Assembly: GCF_001540865.1 (NCBI RefSeq) | Contig: NC_033635.1 | Coordinates: forward strand, 4,769,214-4,833,213 | Direction of reading: 5' to 3' | DNA length: 64,000 bases | Origin: Ananas comosus | Lineage: Eukaryota > Streptophyta > Magnoliopsida > Poales > Bromeliaceae | Shown here: positions 23,001 through 35,194 of the stretch, one piece after another | How the letters are laid out: the number at the start of each line of letters is the position of its first letter | Numbering within the stretch: the first letter of the stretch is position 1 | Notes under the pieces: generated by a model | The model's database searches: none | Told to the model about the DNA's origin: nothing | Seen by the model: only the letters and a program-made list of their open reading frames with translations | Program-made: the position numbers and the translations under genes

Positions 23001-26000
23001 TGTCCCATCACTATTCTGTCAATTTTATTATAATTTATACCTAAAATGCCCTTCAAAATTATAGAAGTACATTAAAAAATATTTTTCCACTTGTGGAAGA
23101 AGTACGAGCAATTTGTTCATTTTGCTCTCTCCATTAATGTTGTACCCATGAAAACATTTCTGAAATTTTAAGGGGGGCAAAATGTAAGTTTTTGAAAGTC
23201 ATGAAGGAAAAGTGAAAAAGCAGGTATTTACAGAGGGTTTTTTGTACTTTAGCCTTAAAAGTAAATATGTGAGATGACAAAAGTCGAGTTTGATGAATAG
23301 TTTTACGATCAGAAGTCCTACTTTGAGAGAAAAGGAAACGATATTTGGATGAAAATATTAGATGACTTGAGATGATGGTATAGACAGGCATTTTAACATA
23401 ATATTTTGAAAGAAGAAAAAACGGAGGTTAAAAGATATTGAAGATTATGCTAAAATTGTTGAGACGATTTTTAATGGATGGATAAGATGAGAAATGAGTA
23501 TTGATGGATCCAACTAAAAGTTCAACTCGAGACCCTAGTTGCTCAACAGAGTACGCCGCCTATAGCACAGTTGGGAGTCAATAATTCTAATCCAGTTCCG
23601 CCCGCACCACCCGATGGCAAAGAAGTTTTGGATGTGATTGAGTTAGAATTGGAGCATTCGTAGTTAAATCATGAAGCCAAGGTAGATGAGTGTGTTGGGT
23701 AAGATTATAGATCGAGTTACCTTCATTACCCCAGAATTGGAGCCTCATCGACTTACTGGTCATTCTTACATCAACACCAAGCCGCATACTCTAATGATAC
23801 AGGTTGTTCGACATGTTGGCATCGAGCTGCATCACTTTATTCATCCTCATACAATAAAACTTTATGCCTTATTTATACTTATCCTTAGCTTTACCTATAC
23901 ATAACTAATTTTGGATTTAACCTTATCCTAAATAACGAACTAAATAAACCTTATTTAGAGATTAAGTGAATAATGAAAATCTGAAAATAAACAGTAACTA
24001 AAAGATAAGATAAACTACTCTAATTTGATTTTTAAAAAAAACAATGAACTCAATCGATTAAAACTGATCAACTAGTTTTTTCTGATTTTCTTTTAATTGC
24101 CATAATTTCTATAATTTATTTTTTTAATTCTGAAAATAAAAAAAAAATATTTCAAAAAATTTTAGAAATTCAAAAAAGCTTTCAAAAGAAATTGTAGATT
24201 GTATTTTGAAATCCTCGAAAACATAGGACACTATATTCCATCCTACATTAGTGTTGACATGACCCCACGCCAAGTGTTGGCACAGCTAGGCACCGTACTG
24301 CACAGGGCGGCAGGAGCAATCCTTGCTGTTAGGTACTTTCAGAAAACAAGAACACTAGTACTCTAGGATTTTCCTTCAGTGAACAAAATTTCAGACACTA
24401 CATAGCAAAAACAATAAATCAAATTGCCACAAGGTAAGAAAGAAATCTACCAACTACAGGCAATCTCTTCAATATTAACCCAAAGAGCAAATACCTAGAT
24501 GTAAGAAGGTAATTAATACAGCTCTCGCATTCAAGTTTTGAATCAACAATATCTTCAAATACACTCATCTTAAAGACAAACAACTTTATTCTAACAACTA
24601 CATTCTTTCATCTCATCTCATTGTACTTGCTAAATTATGTAACGAGGTAATTTTAATTCCTGATTTAGGTTGTCTCCATATGCAACCAGCAATAATATAA
24701 GTTACTCAGTACAAAAGTACCACTATAATAGGTTTTTCCCAGTGTCAAAATCAGATGTTATCTGCTTTATGGTCTTGTTATGTACCACTCAAACATCTGA
24801 TTTACACACGGACTATGAGATACTTCAAAGATATGTACCACGGACATTTATGAAATCTATTGGATTATTGTCAGGTTTTATGAACTATTCTCTTGTGATA
24901 TATATCGCATGCTCTCCTCCCTACAAATTCCTTCCTCCCTGATCTTGTAACAAGGAAATCAGTTGTTATGAGAGGATGGTTTTAAAATCTGGCTGAATGG
25001 CATATATGTGAATTTGCTAAGAATTCAACACGAATACAATATTCTGACGAATATGGAAACAATATGCAAGTTCAAACATATGATTAGTATATATGAGGTA
25101 AAAGAATAGTAGCTTTTATTCGTACTAGGTGTTGCATCTGTTGCAACTTGAACCTAATGCTATAGGATTTACTTTGAAGCATAGACCACCAGGGATGAAC
25201 TTCGTGTGTACAATATTTAAGATGATTATCATGTCATATGATGAATCCATTCTAGTAAGAATTTCGATGTCCAAGAAAATTACATTCGAAATCTTGGAAT
25301 GATAGGAATATTGGGTTTCAATTCCAATGAGTCGGACACAACCTATCTAAAAATTTAACTTGATTTTGGCTCTTTGGCTTAAAATATGTTACTCCTAAAT
25401 TAATCATGAATCTTTATCTTCTGTTACATTTCCATGCTTAGAGAACTTTATGGGAGGTTGCCTCCTAGGTTCAAAGACAGTAGCTCAGTGTATCCACCGA
25501 CTTTATAACTTTCACTATAGGTCTCTTTACTTTCTGTTTTTTTTTCATCTCACTTTGACCGGGAATTTAGCATCAAATTGTAGTGTTGACGTTGTCCTGA
25601 CGGCAACCAGTAAAAAAAAATCAATACTTTGGAAACTTCACAGATTTAAGTTTTACTCTAGTGAACCGCATAATGTTAGGTAAAGGCATAAATGATGATG
25701 ATGATACTCATAAATTGTGCATCTAACTTAACATTCTCTTGAAATCAAAGGACAGCTAATATGCAGGCAATCTGTGATTCACATTGCAAGATGAAGCTTT
25801 GAAGGTCCTGAAATGAAATTGATGAGTCTGTAGCTCCTAAACAAAGTCGTCTTCAAATTTCGCCCTTGAAATCTTAAGAAAACACGCAAGAACCATTAGC
25901 TTCTTTTAAATTTCCACTAGATAAGACGGTCAGAACACATTTCCGCCACACAAAAAACATACTCGCAGTAAGAAAGACTACTATTCAGCGAAAGGGTGAA

Positions 26001-29000
26001 TAGAAAATATCTAGAATGTTCACCAACCTTGGATTCGGGTTGCCTCTTACTACCTTTTGGCCATATTTCCGCCAGCGGTACCCATCATCCAGGATGTCAA
26101 CTTCGCTTATAGTTTGTACAACCACACGTGGTTCACGGTTAGGTCTATTGATTGCAGTAGCATCAAAATTAGGAGCATCCAATTTCCTGTTTACAAATGT
26201 TAGAAAGCAGACTAATAGCATTTTAGATCAAATTCCCTCTCCCTTAGAATTCCTATACTCAATTATATAAACTAACCTGCGTTTTGCCTCTAGGTCACCA
26301 TCAGCAGCAATTTCATCACCAGTGTTGGATCGACCACCTCCACCATCAACATCATCCTCACTAGCTGAGCCAGAAGAAAGCTCAGTCGTACCAATTGGAT
26401 TGACTTTATGAGGATGCAGATAGAAAATCTTAGTTATGTGAGATCAATTTAATGTACCAAAGGAAAGACTATTTTGTGTCATAAAGAATGCGCATGATGC
26501 TTCCTTACCTTCAGCACTTAATAAACAATCAGGTTTGTCCACTCCCTGGCTGGACAGAAGTGCACCAACTGCTGATCGACGGTTAGGTTGAGGTTTAGGA
26601 TGATCATGCTCGCTTATGTAGATAGTTTCAGTTATTTGTCCGTCATTGGAGCGTTCTATATGCTTCTTTGCTGGGCAGTTAGGATGTGTACATTTGTAGT
26701 AACTACGTGGATTTTCACATCCTTTAACATGTTTCTGCCCATACTTGCGCCAGTTATATCCATCTTCTGCGGATTTCTCAACTACAGAGGAAGGATTAGG
26801 TCCACCAGGATCAGACCGTAATTCTGTGATATTTTCCTCTGAACATTCAACAGGTTGAGTTGGAGAAGTTCGAGAAATTATTGAGAGAGTTGATTCCTGT
26901 GTAGTGAAAGCTTCATTGTGAGCTGTCACTGCATGATTATAAGGATTATTGGCTTGAATTTGTGTTTGCACAAAAGGCTCGTGTTCTTGGAGATTAGCAT
27001 TAGCAGAACCCTACATGAAAAACAAGAGTATTAGGCTGGTGAGAATAGTAGATCATATTCATCGATTATGCATGAATTGTCGAAATTGATCAATCGTCAG
27101 GTAAATGGGAAGCAGAAAATATATCATTTCTTGAGCACTTTATGTTCAAAGCAATTAGAAAACCTGACTCATCAATCAACAACATACAAGCATGCATAAT
27201 GTTTCCTTCTCTTTCTTTCTTTCTTTCTTTCTTTTTTTTTTTGGGTTAGGGAGCATGCCTGATGTTAAACACAGTAAAACTAAACTAGTATATTACTCTT
27301 TTGACAATACTAAGTGGGTCGACCAACTGGTTGCAGAGGATCCAAACAGGTCGATCGCATGTGTAGAAATCTATCCAAAGCAGTTTTATCCAAAATGAGA
27401 CTTCAAAAAGATATTTAACTTTCAAATATGGCGCATCAAAATCTAAACATCCCACAGGGTAAAGTAAGATGAAGTTGCTGTCATATTAGGAATCTCGAAA
27501 CTAATAGTATGACAAGAATGTTCCAAAGTAGTGAGAACTAACAATATCCAAGAGGGCAGCTACCAGACAGTAGGACGGATTATCTCAAATAATCAGATAC
27601 GGCAGTGTATTATCAAAATGCAACTATGGGAAAAGTGATATTACCGAAGCTCGCAATGTAGGTACTGATGTATGCAAATATGATCTGGCATGGGGCTTGA
27701 ACTCAAAATCTCCAGAGCTCCCATTATTGTATGCACTATTTATAGAAGTCTCCCTTGAAGAAGATAATGCATCTGCTTGAACAGTTCTATTCATGATATA
27801 AGGCATAGTCAAAGTACCAGTGGTTGGGGAAGGCTCAACCTGTACAAAGAACAGAACAGATAAACCGAAAATTAATTCAAACTGTGCAGATAAATAAAGG
27901 GGAAGTTTTCACAACTTCTGTTTCGGCAGACCATCACTAATCTTACAAGATATCTACTAGACAAATGAAAGGAGTAGATATGACATGTAATCAGAATTAT
28001 TGTAAAACTACCTTACAGGAAAAGAGAAATAGCAATCATTAAACCTAACCATCAATTCACTGACAGAGAGAATGCCAAAATCCCTCCCTCTACACACTAG
28101 TAAGTAGAACCGACCAAACTGGTTAGAGGATAAGGCTTCCTCCACACACACACAAAAGATGTCCAGGAAAGGCACGTGAGAGTATAATGATCATGCCTTC
28201 TCCCAGTATTTGGAAGCTTTTCACACAGAGACAACACAAAATTGTGAACACAAATAAAGAGAAATTTATCAACATGCTACAGCCACCTAAAAATTTTTAC
28301 CTAGAGGGACTAGGACAGCAATAAATATACACAGCTCTAAACTCACTATCTTCTGGATGGCATTTCTTACATTTATAATGATCTGGACCATCTGGTATAG
28401 CAGGACCAGACAAAGTAAATGACACCAAACATACAAGTGTCATAGATTGGCCTATAACAAGAAACTATAGAAGTTTTTCCCTCCAAATTCCAAAGATCAT
28501 TCTAGAATGAACATCAGTTCTAGAATCAATTAACAAAACAACCATTAGAGAAACACTCCTGAGTCCTCACTAAACAACTCTCCATAATACTGAATCTCTC
28601 GTTCTGAATGCTTCTTGGCTCACCTTTTTTTTTGAAAAAAAAAAAAAAACCCTCTGGGCTCATTTAAGTGATGCTCATGAATTAAATGGCCCATCAAGTT
28701 ATTCTTTAAGTCAAAAAAAATAAAATAAAATTTCTAACAAAAGGCAAAGTCCCAAAAGAGACATGCCCATAATGCAAGATGTTGTTTTCTTTCTATCTTC
28801 AAAAGCGCAAATACTACAGAATGATTCTACTAGTACATGATGTGGCAGCTGATAAATGAAAGCGAATAACTATCAAAGTGAGCTCATAAAGTAGAAAAAT
28901 GCCAAGCACCTACGAAAAGATTAATTCTCGAAGATGGTGTTATACAGAGCTGCGTCAAGTACGCAGAAATCAGATTTATTGGATCTGGTCAACTGTAGTT

Positions 29001-30412
29001 AATGATTAATGACCAGGTTTGATGAAAAAACCAACCCATTTTGGAATCAAACTGTTGCTATAATAGTGAAAAAGTTTTAAGTTTGTCCAAGACAAAGATA
29101 TATTCCAGATCCCCCTCGTTCAACCAAGTGGATGTTTTGTTTTAACTTGATGTCGCCAGGGCATCGGAATCCATTTGTGGCCACATCTGGTGCAGCTCAT
29201 CAACTTCTTCTCATTCTCCCCCTTCACTTTAAAGTCTATACAAAAAGTCCGAGCTAAAAGATTAATGTAGAGAACTTTGTAACAACCTTACTTGACAAAG
29301 AATCAGAATATATGACAGTAAAAGTTGTTAAAGAACTTCTTATCAAAGAAATGGCAATGCATACACAGTTCAAATAGGAATTATAAAATGAATGTGCAGT
29401 GCAGAGCGCATAAAATGTCACATCTTAGAGATAATCATTGAGCTTTCGATGGTAAAAAAACAAAATAAATATATACATATATTGTTTTTGACGAGACAAG
29501 CAAAATGAAACGACAGATACGGAAGAATAGACAAAGACAAAAGCAAACAAATAAAAAAGAAAAGCTGCATAGCGTCACATCTCACCACATAAAGAACGAA
29601 ACTATCAAATTCAAAGAGAAGTAAAAGAAGAGTAAAATTATATAGGTACGATCAACTACAGGCTCAAGGTTTTCTATTTTTAACACTCCACCAACTTTTG
29701 ATTAGTTTGATTTAACTTACTTTTTCTAAAAGAAAATTAATTACTTGAAAAAACACAAATTAAATTATTAGAAGGGTAAGAAAAAATTAAGTATTAAAGA
29801 CAAAACATAGTTAGAGGGATTAGTATAAAATGACCAATAGTTTTGGAATCTTCACACAGTTCAGATGAAGTAATAAGCTAAGAAATGCTGAAAAATCCGG
29901 GGAGGGGAATAGCTAGATAGATCAAAACAAGCACAAATAGTTAAGTAGAGCAAATCAAGCACAAATCAAGAGAAAATTAAATGACAAATAAAGCGGGGTA
30001 CGAGAAGAACATAAATGGGGGTTAGGGATCGAGAGAGTGCCTTGGGGTCGGTGAGGAGGACGGGGGATTCGAGGAGCGCGGAGGGGCTGAGTCCTGGGGG
30101 GATGGTGAGGCACGGCGCGCGCGGGATCGGGAGCTGCGCCGGCGACATCGACCTGTACCTGGCTCCGGCGAGCGGCGGCCCCCTCCGCTCCGGCGCTCCG
30201 CCGCCGCTCCCAGCTCCAAGTCCCCGAGATCTTGGCTCCGGCGCCGGAGGCCCCCCTCCTCCGGCGATATCTCCGGCGAGCGGTGGCGACCTCCCATCCC
30301 GCGCTCTGCCGCCGCCAACACCACTCCCGGCGCCGAGACCACCCGATCGGGGCTCCGGTAGCGGAGCTCGTCCTCCTCCGGCGAGATCTCCGGCGTCGGT
30401 GGACTCCTCCAT
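20092..30412 (-). CDS. WRKY20: Group I WRKY transcription factor (WRKY20-like), six exons
   Basis: DNA-binding regulator with two WRKY domains that recognise W-box (TTGAC) elements in the nucleus. Exons on the minus strand, in transcript order: 30412-30041, 27839-27645, 27010-26509, 26403-26277, 26186-26028, 20572-20092. They join in frame to 1,836 nt (611 aa plus stop). Exon 1 ends in the MAPK-site-like motif [20 protein letters not shown]...SPVLL and exon 2 continues EPSPTTG, as in WRKY20. The N-terminal domain has WRKYGQK (W about residue 276) and a C-X4-C...HDH zinc finger. The C-terminal domain has WRKYGQK (about 435) and C-X4-C...HNH. The last intron (20573-26027) splits the C-terminal domain after NPNPR, the conserved site in the family. 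Intron 1 seems to use a GC donor. The nearest known protein appears to be Arabidopsis WRKY20 (557 aa); orthology is inferred. Confidence 0.92.
22049..24262. repeat. Inverted and direct repeat pairs within the hAT-like element
   Basis: About 22049-22283 ('cttatcttttagttagtatt', 'ggcataaagttttt') is matched in inverse at about 23836-24075 ('aaactttatgcctt', 'aactaaaagataagat'). About 22450-22640 ('aattccgaaaataaaaaaaa', 'agaaattcaaaaagctttca') is matched directly at about 24080-24262. The combination means one pair flipped relative to the other; the origin is unclear. Confidence 0.7.
22880..23254. mobile_element. MULE-like MITE, family A, short copy nested in the hAT-like element
   Basis: 375 bp, GGCTAAATTACAG... 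to ...GTACTTTAGCC, with a 9-bp duplication TTAAAAGAA / TTAAAAGTA (22871-22879, 23255-23263; one mismatch). It lacks the GC-rich interior of the copies at 6208-6810 and 30931-31576. Confidence 0.82.
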
Positions 30413-30509
30413 TGGTGGGAGCGAGAGAGAGGTGGGGGAGTGAGAGGGAGTGGGGTGGAGGATGCAGTGGAGAGAGTGTGGAAAAGAGGGCGCGAAGGGG
30501 GAGCGGAGG

Positions 30510-30535
<26 letters not shown>
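30510..30535. repeat. (GA)n/(CT)n tract in the WRKY 5' leader
   Basis: A run of GA on the plus strand, CT in the sense of the minus-strand WRKY transcript, about 100 bases upstream of the WRKY ATG. CT-rich tracts are common in plant 5' leaders; three genes in this window have one. Confidence 0.85.
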
Positions 30536-30541
<6 letters not shown>

Positions 30542-30630
30542 CTCGTCAGGGGTATTTTGGGAAAGAAAATGGTGTATGCGATTATGTTTTCCAGCGAGTA
30601 ATAAATTTTTGCCTGCACCCGGTGCATGGG

Positions 30631-30640
30631 TGTATATAAA
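30631..30640 (-). promoter_or_regulatory. Likely TATA box of the WRKY gene
   Basis: Minus strand reads TTTATATACA about 220 bases upstream of the WRKY start codon. Transcription would begin near 30600, giving a leader of roughly 190 nt that includes the CT tract. Confidence 0.5.
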
Positions 30641-30930
30641 CCCGTACTCCTCAGTCACACTATTTCGCACCAGCAACAAGGCACCGACCATTACATGCAT
30701 CACACTGTACTCTTCTTCAACAACTGCTGACGTGGTCGTAAAAAGTTTTTATTATAACACTTTTACCCCCATAAATAAATAAATAAATATATTTTATGGT
30801 AACCGTTTTTACTGCATTAAATATATTTTAATTTAATATTCTCTTGGAGCCAAGTACAATATGGCAAAAAGTCTTTTATTAGGCTTAATTCTATTCTACT
30901 GTACTATACTTTATGTATTTTTTTATTTTT

Positions 30931-31576
30931 GGCTAAATTACTGAAAATTTTTCTGTAATAACCCGCTTTTTCACTTTCCCCTCCTGACATTTAAAAACCT
31001 ACACTTTGCCCCCTTGTAAAATGAAAAATGTGCACTTCACCCCTACCGTTAGGATTCCGTTAGGGGTTCTGTTAAAAAATATTTTTTTATACTGAAAATA
31101 CCCCTCTGCCTCTTCTCTGATGCTTCGCTCCCTCCGGCTCACCGCTTCACTGCCTCGCCGCCTCGCCGTCCTCCACTGCTTCGCCCTCACCCGCATCCCT
31201 TTCGTCCTCCTCCGCCACCTCGCCTTCGCCCTCGTTGTCCCTGCCTACCTCTCCATCAACGCCCATCTTAGTATCCTCCCTACTGTCGCCGAAATCGATG
31301 GGCGGCGACAGTGTAGGAGGAGAAGGGGAGCAGGTGGAGAAGAAATTGGAGAGAAATGGTGGCCGATTGAGGTGGAAATAGCGGCGGATTGAAGGGGCGG
31401 CTGAGGAAGCTCAGGAAGAAGACAACAATGGCGAGGGGCAAAATGGTCATTTTACACACCGTGACCTCCCTGTGAACATTTTTCATTTTACAAGGGGGCA
31501 AAGTATAGATTTTTAAATGTCAGGGAGGGAAAGTGAAAAAGAGGGTTATTACAAGAGGGTTTTCTGTAATTTAGCC
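30931..31576. mobile_element. MULE-like MITE, family A, GC-rich interior
   Basis: 646 bp, GGCTAAATTACTG... to ...CTGTAATTTAGCC, flanked by a perfect 9-bp duplication TTTATTTTT (30922-30930, 31577-31585). Its interior matches that of 6208-6810 in reverse orientation, including a minus-strand acidic open frame (31266-31147, 39 codons starting MGVDGEVGRDNEGEGE). The shared interior suggests captured sequence that travelled with the family. Confidence 0.9.
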
Positions 31577-31585
31577 TTTATTTTT

Positions 31586-33025
31586 TATATTGTACTAATT
31601 TTTTAAAATTATTATTTTATTAAAAAAAGCTTATATTTTTATTTAAAATTATTCTCACTTTCGCAGTTGAAATTACGGTTAATTTAGATGTAATTTTAAC
31701 TAATGCTTACCTTCTAACTAAAATTATTCTTTTTAACTGTTGTTAGTTAGAATTACGGTCAATTTAGACGTAGTTTCAATTATTATAAAAATTTAGGATT
31801 CAAAAAATTTAGAACCATACGACCCTCCATTTTAGAATTAATCCAATGCTTTTAGTATTTTAAAAAATATGAAAAGAAAGAAAATTGAAAAAAAGGGAAA
31901 AGGAGTCAAGGACTAGTGGATAAAATTTTGTCTTTTACATGGCCCAAGTTGTAAGATTACAGTCCAAAAGTGGGTAAACTTATTCCTAGTATCAAACTCG
32001 TTTTTGCGGGCAATGAGATCCTTAACTGCAATCCGGTCCGTTGGACCTATACCAGACCAGACCCGTGCGACTCGGGTCCAAGTCGGGTCAGGGCCGGTTC
32101 GTATCAAATTGTGATTGATCCGATTGTAGCTGTATATTTGGTTCCTTATAAAACTAGCTCAAAAAATATTTTTGATACGAAAAATAGATTTTCGGTCGTT
32201 TGGTTTACATAAAATTACTTACTTATAAAACAAGTTACAAATTTTGAAAAAAAAATTGTACCTTTATTTGCTTGTTTTAAATAAAAAAATAAAGATTCAT
32301 TCGAAAAGTATCACGGCTCACCGCCGTGTGGGTCACACGTGGTCCACGAGATGAAGTGGATCTTGTCGACCGCGTGAGACCTCTCTCTCTCTATATATAT
32401 ATAATTAATGAAAAAAAAAATTCATATGTGAAGCAAACCCCTCTCTCTCTCTATATATATATATATATAATTAGTGAAAAAGAAAACTCATCTTTGAAGC
32501 ATTACGATTTACCGCGTGGATCATATGCTGTCCACGAAGTGAAGTGGACTAGTGTGAGACCCCTCTCTCTATATATTTATTTATTTATTTAATATTTTTC
32601 AATTTAGATATTATTATATAATATTTTATTTATAAAGATACATTTATCTATTATACAATATTAAAATTATAACTAGCATATATTATGTTACATATAATAT
32701 TTAATTTACAAAGATAAATTATAATAACAACATATGTAGTATGGTAATTTTTATATATAAATAATATATATACATATAATAAAAAATGTAAAATAGATTT
32801 GTATTTATGTTTTTCTTTTCCTATAGGTAAAATTGTATAGCAACCCCTCTCAATTATATGTCATGTTGAAATAACCTATTTAACTTTTGTTTTTTCAATA
32901 ATTTTAGATATTTTTCTTAAATTCATTCATTTTCCCCCGTATATAACAGTTTGATTACTTTTTAGCAAGTAAAATTAGACCAATTAAAGTTAATTACTAA
33001 TAGAGTTATTAAACTTGATAATAAT
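31586..33025. other. AT-rich intergenic DNA with a short tandem duplication
   Basis: No gene. 32318-32580 contains a unit seen about three times in part: 'ccgcgtg(a/g)...gtccacgagatgaagtgga', '(t)gtgagacc', then 'cctctctctctatatatata'. The CT/AT microsatellites (about 32382-32402, 32441-32470) lie at the repeat joints. Short open frames here are repeat-derived. Confidence 0.5.
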
Positions 33026-34091
33026 TGTAATATATGGAAATTTGGGAGTTACGATGTCAACTTTGATCTCGGGGATCAAAGTGAGGATTGAGCTAGTTGA
33101 ACATCATCCTCGAGTGATTTGTGATACGTGTGAATGAATTCTGGAGATAAATAAGTGTTTCGGCGCAAATTGGACGCGAAACGAAATGTAAAGAAAATTT
33201 GCGAATTTCCGACGCTAACTTTGATTAAAAGAATTAAAGTGAGCAAGATAATATAAAATGGTGTGAGATACCATTTGATTGGACTTAAGGATGTAAAATA
33301 TAAGTCTGGAATGACTCGTGTTGAAATCGGAGCGGAAACAGAAGATTTAGAATTTTCTGTAAAGAACGGGACTGAAAAATTAGCAGAAAATGCACAGTGT
33401 CAAAAAATTATGAAAACTGGAGAATATGTCAGGAATATTTTTATGAGGCTAGATTTAAAGTTTCACATTATTCTGACACTCGTAAAGTGAGGAATAGAAT
33501 TCGAAAGCTATCTGATAAAGATTGCATTTCGGTACAGTTTCGGTGACCAAATGGGGTCGAAACTGAAATGTTAAAATTTTTTTGGACTTATTAAGTAAAA
33601 CCAAACATGCCTGTCAAATTTGAGCGCAAACGGATATTTGGAAGGGCCTGCGAAAGGTATCTGATCCGTGCTGCTAACTTGTATTGAGTTGAGGCCATTA
33701 TGGTAATTATAGCATAGGCTTAGTGGATTTCCACTAACCTGCCAGGGGAATCTCCATTCTTATCCTCTCCTGTACGCATGAGAGAGGGAAGGAAACAAGT
33801 TTGTAGTAAATTGTATAAGTTGTAAATTGGATAAAGACTTATGTAATAACATAAAGGCATTTGTAATTTTCTAAATGTAAAATTTTGAGATGAATGCTTG
33901 TAATAGCATAGTTAGCATTTTATATTTTTGATACTTGTGCAATCTATATTTGAATGCTGTTCCTGGTTGGGACCTCTTCTACTGCATCGTATGGATTATG
34001 ACGCCTAGGACGTACAGGAAAAGCTCTGTCCGTTCGGCGGTCTGTCCGCGTGCCCGAATCTGACTAAATTGGCGGAGCTCGGGGCGTGACA
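33026..34091. mobile_element. Solo LTR of an LTR retrotransposon
   Basis: 1,066 bp beginning TGTAATATATGG and ending GGGGCGTGACA, so TG...CA, flanked by a perfect 5-bp duplication ATAAT (33021-33025, 34092-34096). No second LTR or internal domain is present, as after recombination between two LTRs. Whether the parent was gypsy or copia cannot be told from this sequence. The ORF at 33263-33490 lies inside and is not supported as a gene. Confidence 0.85.
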
Positions 34092-34096
34092 ATAAT

Positions 34097-34755
34097 TTTA
34101 ACTAACTTAAATATAAAAAGATAAACTCCAATTTACCTTATTGTGGTTTGTTTAATATATTTATACTTTGCTATCATGTGGTTTAAAAAGTTATACATAA
34201 TTCTTTTTTATTTCACTATTATAATATATCATTAAACAGGATATCACTGTGTAATTTTCAAAAAAAAAAAAACTTTAATACTCAATTTCACGATAATTTT
34301 TTTTGGTGAAATAAAAATAAATCACATGATATATATTTGCAGCTTTTTAAATTCATGTAATGGTAAAATAAAAATATGTTAAACTGAAGGAAGGCAAAAT
34401 TCGAAGCTTATCCCAAAAAAAATCTAAAAATTAAAGGGGCCTCAATAAAAATAGAAAAATATGAACCCTGGTATCTTTACACTCCAAAAGTTAATGTACA
34501 TCTTACGTCTCCTCACCAAAAGACCACTGGTTGGTGTTTGTCTTGCTAGTCTTTTTTTTTTATTTTAAAAATTTTAAAAAATTTCTAAACCCTAGAAATA
34601 ATGGAGTGTAAAATGTATGCTCCAAAATAGAGTGCATAGGTAGCATTTCTCGCCAAATATATATAGAAAAACCTCTCAACTATAAACAATTCTTAAATAA
34701 ATCCCTTGGCTTTTACTTTCTTGATTGAGACTCCTCAACTTTTATTTTTTTTATT
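34097..34755. other. AT-rich intergenic DNA with a decayed family-B-like copy
   Basis: 'ttaccttattgtggtttg', 'atcatgtggtttaaaaagt' and their inverse near 34320-34400 suggest an old relative of MITE family B. No gene. Confidence 0.35.
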
Positions 34756-34764
34756 TAAATTTTA

Positions 34765-35185
34765 GGGAAAAATTCAAAAACCCCCCGTGGTTTCACACTT
34801 TTTTATTTTAATACCGTGTGGTTTAAAGTGTATCAAGTTAGTACTCTATGGTTTCGTACTTTCTCACTTTAATACCCTGTTGTTTAAAGTGTATTAAGTT
34901 AATACTCTGTGACTTTATTTTTGTATCAAGTTAGTATCCTATGGTTTTATTTTGGTATCAAATTAGTATCCTGTGGTTTTATTTTTCTCTTAATGAAATA
35001 TTAAACCATAGGGTACTAAAGTGAGAAAGTACAAAACCACAGGGTACTAACTTGATACACTTTAAACCATATGGTACTAAGGTGAGAAAGTGCGAAATCA
35101 TAGGGTACTGACTTGATACACTTTAAACCATAGGGTACTAAAGTGAGAAAAAGTGAAACCACAATGGGGTATTTGAAGTTTTCCC
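34765..35185. mobile_element. MULE-like MITE, family B
   Basis: 421 bp, GGGAAAAATTCAAAAACC... to ...GTATTTGAAGTTTTCCC, flanked by a perfect 9-bp duplication TAAATTTTA (34756-34764, 35186-35194). The interior repeats 'taccctgtggtttaaagtgt'-like phrases several times in both orientations. Confidence 0.88.
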
Positions 35186-35194
35186 TAAATTTTA

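Larger units (their letters stand above)
21381..24325. mobile_element. 2.9-kb hAT-like element inside the WRKY intron
   Basis: Left end CAAGGATTGTCGTGCC, right end ...GGAGCAATCCTTG, flanked by an 8-bp duplication CTGCTAGG / CTGTTAGG (21373-21380 and 24326-24333, one mismatch). The termini resemble MITE family C (CAAGGATTTAAGTGCC), so this may be a longer relative. I see no transposase. Inside are an inverted pair (about 22049-22283 and 23836-24075), a direct pair (about 22450-22640 and 24080-24262) and a MULE-like MITE nested at 22880-23254. It is therefore a composite, older insertion. Confidence 0.75.
20573..26027 (-). other. 5.45-kb last intron of the WRKY gene
   Basis: Donor CCAAG|GTTGGT and acceptor CCACAG|GAGTTAC restore NPR|SYYKC in frame. 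More than half of the intron is the hAT-like element at 21381-24325. The rest (20573-21372 and 24334-26027) shows no genes. Confidence 0.85.

Noticed and set aside
23490..23670. Pro/Gln-rich plus frame ([12 protein letters not shown]) as a gag fragment
   Set aside because: Suggestive composition only; too short and without a zinc knuckle or other motif to call.
30015..30639. Plus-strand ORFs of 110-142 codons opposite WRKY exon 1
   Set aside because: Low-complexity Pro/Arg/Gly shadows of the GC-rich exon and its GA tract.
32326..32592. 88-codon plus ORF with repeated SLYIYI
   Set aside because: Direct product of CT/AT microsatellites in a short tandem duplication.
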